64,000 nucleotides of DNA, taken from the NCBI GenBank assembly GCA_022036555.1, contig CM039119.1:5270001-5334000 (forward strand), read 5' to 3'. Under the pieces are notes generated by a model. That model searched no databases. It was not told the DNA's origin and saw nothing but the letters and a program-made list of their open reading frames with translations. The position numbers were made by a program, and so were the translations under genes. How positions within the stretch are numbered: position 1 is the stretch's first letter; each line of letters opens with the position of its first letter. This document shows positions 62,713 through 64,000 of this stretch, in pieces. The stretch comes from Microstegium vimineum. Taxonomy: Eukaryota > Streptophyta > Magnoliopsida > Poales > Poaceae.

Positions 62713-63870
62713 AGCTCACGTCAGGCTGTTTCACGCTCTGTATTAACAGAGATGCGCCAACCTAATCGCGTTCAATGTTTCCTAAGATTTTTCCACGTGG
62801 CCTTAATATATGAGCCACGCTAGTGCTTCAACCACCACAATTGCGAGCACCTTACCCTTTTTTTTGTCGTATTCAATCGTACAGAAAGTACTCTCGGCCT
62901 AGATGTTCTCATCAGACGCAGACCAGAGTCACATGCATGTAGGCCAGATGCTAGTTTATAATTTACCCCTTGTTAGCTTGTTTCATGTGTAGCACTCCGT
63001 ACCTGCCAATCCCGGACAGTACAATGTTACTGTTTGCCCTCTTGTGAGACCCAGCTGGCCCAAGGCTTCTCAAAATTTTCCTTTCCGACAACTATTCCAA
63101 TGTGGATGGCAAAACTAATAATAATTAAATATAGTCTTCTTTTTTCAGACAGATGCAGCTTTTCGATCATAAACAACAATATGTAGTGTATTATATATAA
63201 AAGTGTACATAGAATAATGTTATATATTTGACCCTCCACTGAAACGGGAACGATTGGAAATCTGAATAATGGACAGCCGTCTCATTCTAAGCTATATAGT
63301 GTCACAAGCTCCTTGCCGGAGCTGTAGGGCAAGAGGTGCGGCAAGGTGTTGCTGTTGTTGGGCCTCTCGATCCGGTGGCCGGCCGGCCGGGGTGGGCCGG
63401 GGCAGAGTGGTCGGCTGCCCCGTGGCAAGAGCACCTACATGTGGTCCGCGGAGAGCGCGTGCTGCCCTCCGGCCGGCCGGCCGCTTGTCCAGCTTGACGG
63501 CAGCTAGCACACTGCTCCGGCCGGGGCGGGCGCGCGGCGGCGTGCTCCATATTGAACAAGGAACACCCCTACTAGTAACTGGTGGCAACTCTCACAGTAC
63601 TTGAAAAGATCCACACGCATGCATTCGCACAAGGCACAAGCATATCAATCAGTACTTCGTAGCAAGCACAAAACAAAGATCCATATATCAAGCTTGGTTG
63701 GAGGCTTGGAGCAAGACCAAGAGAGGCACAGATATATGCAGTCATATCATATAGATATGTGAAGGCAAGAAGAGAGAGCGGTAGTGATGATGACCCAGCT
63801 GCAACAAGATGCGCCTTTAACCTTTCTCCCCGAGCAGCATTATATATTAGGTCGTCGCGCGCGGCTCTAG
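62713..63870. other. 3' flank of the gene at the right edge
   Basis: AT-rich to about 63290, then a GC-rich segment (63300-63560) with clustered GGCCGGCC motifs whose open frames on both strands look compositional. The part from about 63600 to 63870 is the probable 3' untranslated region of the minus-strand gene beginning at 63871. Confidence 0.45.
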
Positions 63871-64000
63871 CTAGAGCCGCAGCTCGAGGTCCAGCTCCTC
63901 GCCGGCGCTGGAGGATGCGGCGTTGGCGTCCACGCTCTCCGGCGGGGCGGGGCAGAGGCGCGGGAGCTCCTTCTCCAGTTGAGCATATCCGTCGGAGTCG
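63871..64000 (-). CDS. C-terminus of an EAR-motif repressor, probably SUPERMAN-like C2H2 zinc-finger protein (partial)
   Basis: Only the last 42 codons are in the window; the gene continues past 64000. The minus strand reads ...YAQLEKELPRLCPAPPES..., a Ser/Ala-rich linker, then GEELDLELRL and TAG at 63871-63873. LDLELRL at the very C-terminus is the EAR repression motif in the position typical of SUPERMAN-type single C2H2 zinc-finger proteins. The zinc finger itself would lie outside the window, so the family call is inference; the EAR motif is seen directly. Confidence 0.65.
   Translation of the reverse strand, partial: DSDGYAQLEKELPRLCPAPPESVDANAASSSAGEELDLELRL

Noticed and set aside
63269..63604. 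Overlapping GC-rich open frames near the right edge
   Set aside because: Open on both strands because of GGCCGGCC-rich composition; no domain or splice support.

Overview
The window looks like nuclear DNA from a grass. Genes with plant-type introns are separated by long AT-rich stretches full of DNA transposons: Stowaway and Tourist MITEs, a CACTA element and Mutator-like elements. The GC-rich exons and the panicoid-looking CACTA and MULE families suggest a panicoid grass such as sorghum, maize, sugarcane or a relative. The species cannot be fixed from the sequence alone.

Host genes. (1) 1405-4193 (+): a nine-exon glycolate oxidase gene with intact splice sites and a C-terminal SRL peroxisomal signal, but five apparent single-base losses break its frame. 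(2) 4778-7474 (-): a two-exon JAZ/TIFY repressor of jasmonate signalling, tail-to-tail with gene 1. It has its own LxLxL EAR motif and a Jas motif without the usual degron residues, as in Arabidopsis JAZ8; three G-boxes lie upstream. (3) 28571-31874 (-): a five-exon DUF1365 protein. (4) 33965-35233 (-): an F-box/kelch-repeat protein. (5) 63871-64000 (-): the last 42 codons of a gene ending in an EAR motif, probably a SUPERMAN-like C2H2 repressor.

Mobile DNA. A CACTA element of about 10.3 kb (12829-23133, TSD TAT) carries a TNP2 transposase gene with three in-frame stops and a second broken gene joining a TNPA-like domain to a Ulp1-type protease domain. A MULE of about 9.85 kb (36883-46731, near-perfect 9-bp TSD) carries a broken MURA transposase, a plant-mobile-domain gene and two GRF zinc-finger genes. 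Only 72 bp away is a second MULE, internally deleted (46804-49533, perfect 9-bp TSD). Two copies of one poly(A) retroposon with target duplications lie at 24.3 and 49.6 kb. MITEs are scattered throughout, including a hAT-type MITE nested inside a Stowaway element, and there is a decayed Ty1/copia reverse-transcriptase fragment near 62 kb.

Layout: 0-9.7 kb genes 1 and 2 plus a MITE-rich promoter; 9.7-12.8 kb intergenic; 12.8-23.1 kb CACTA; 23.1-28.6 kb intergenic with retroposon copy 1; 28.6-36.9 kb genes 3 and 4; 36.9-50.4 kb two MULEs and retroposon copy 2; 50.4-63.9 kb AT-rich, gene-poor, with MITEs and microsatellites; 63.9-64 kb start of the next gene. No tRNA, rRNA, CRISPR or clear-cut novel system was recognised. 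The most unusual items are the frame-broken glycolate oxidase, the JAZ8-type repressor and the cargo of the large CACTA and MULE elements.
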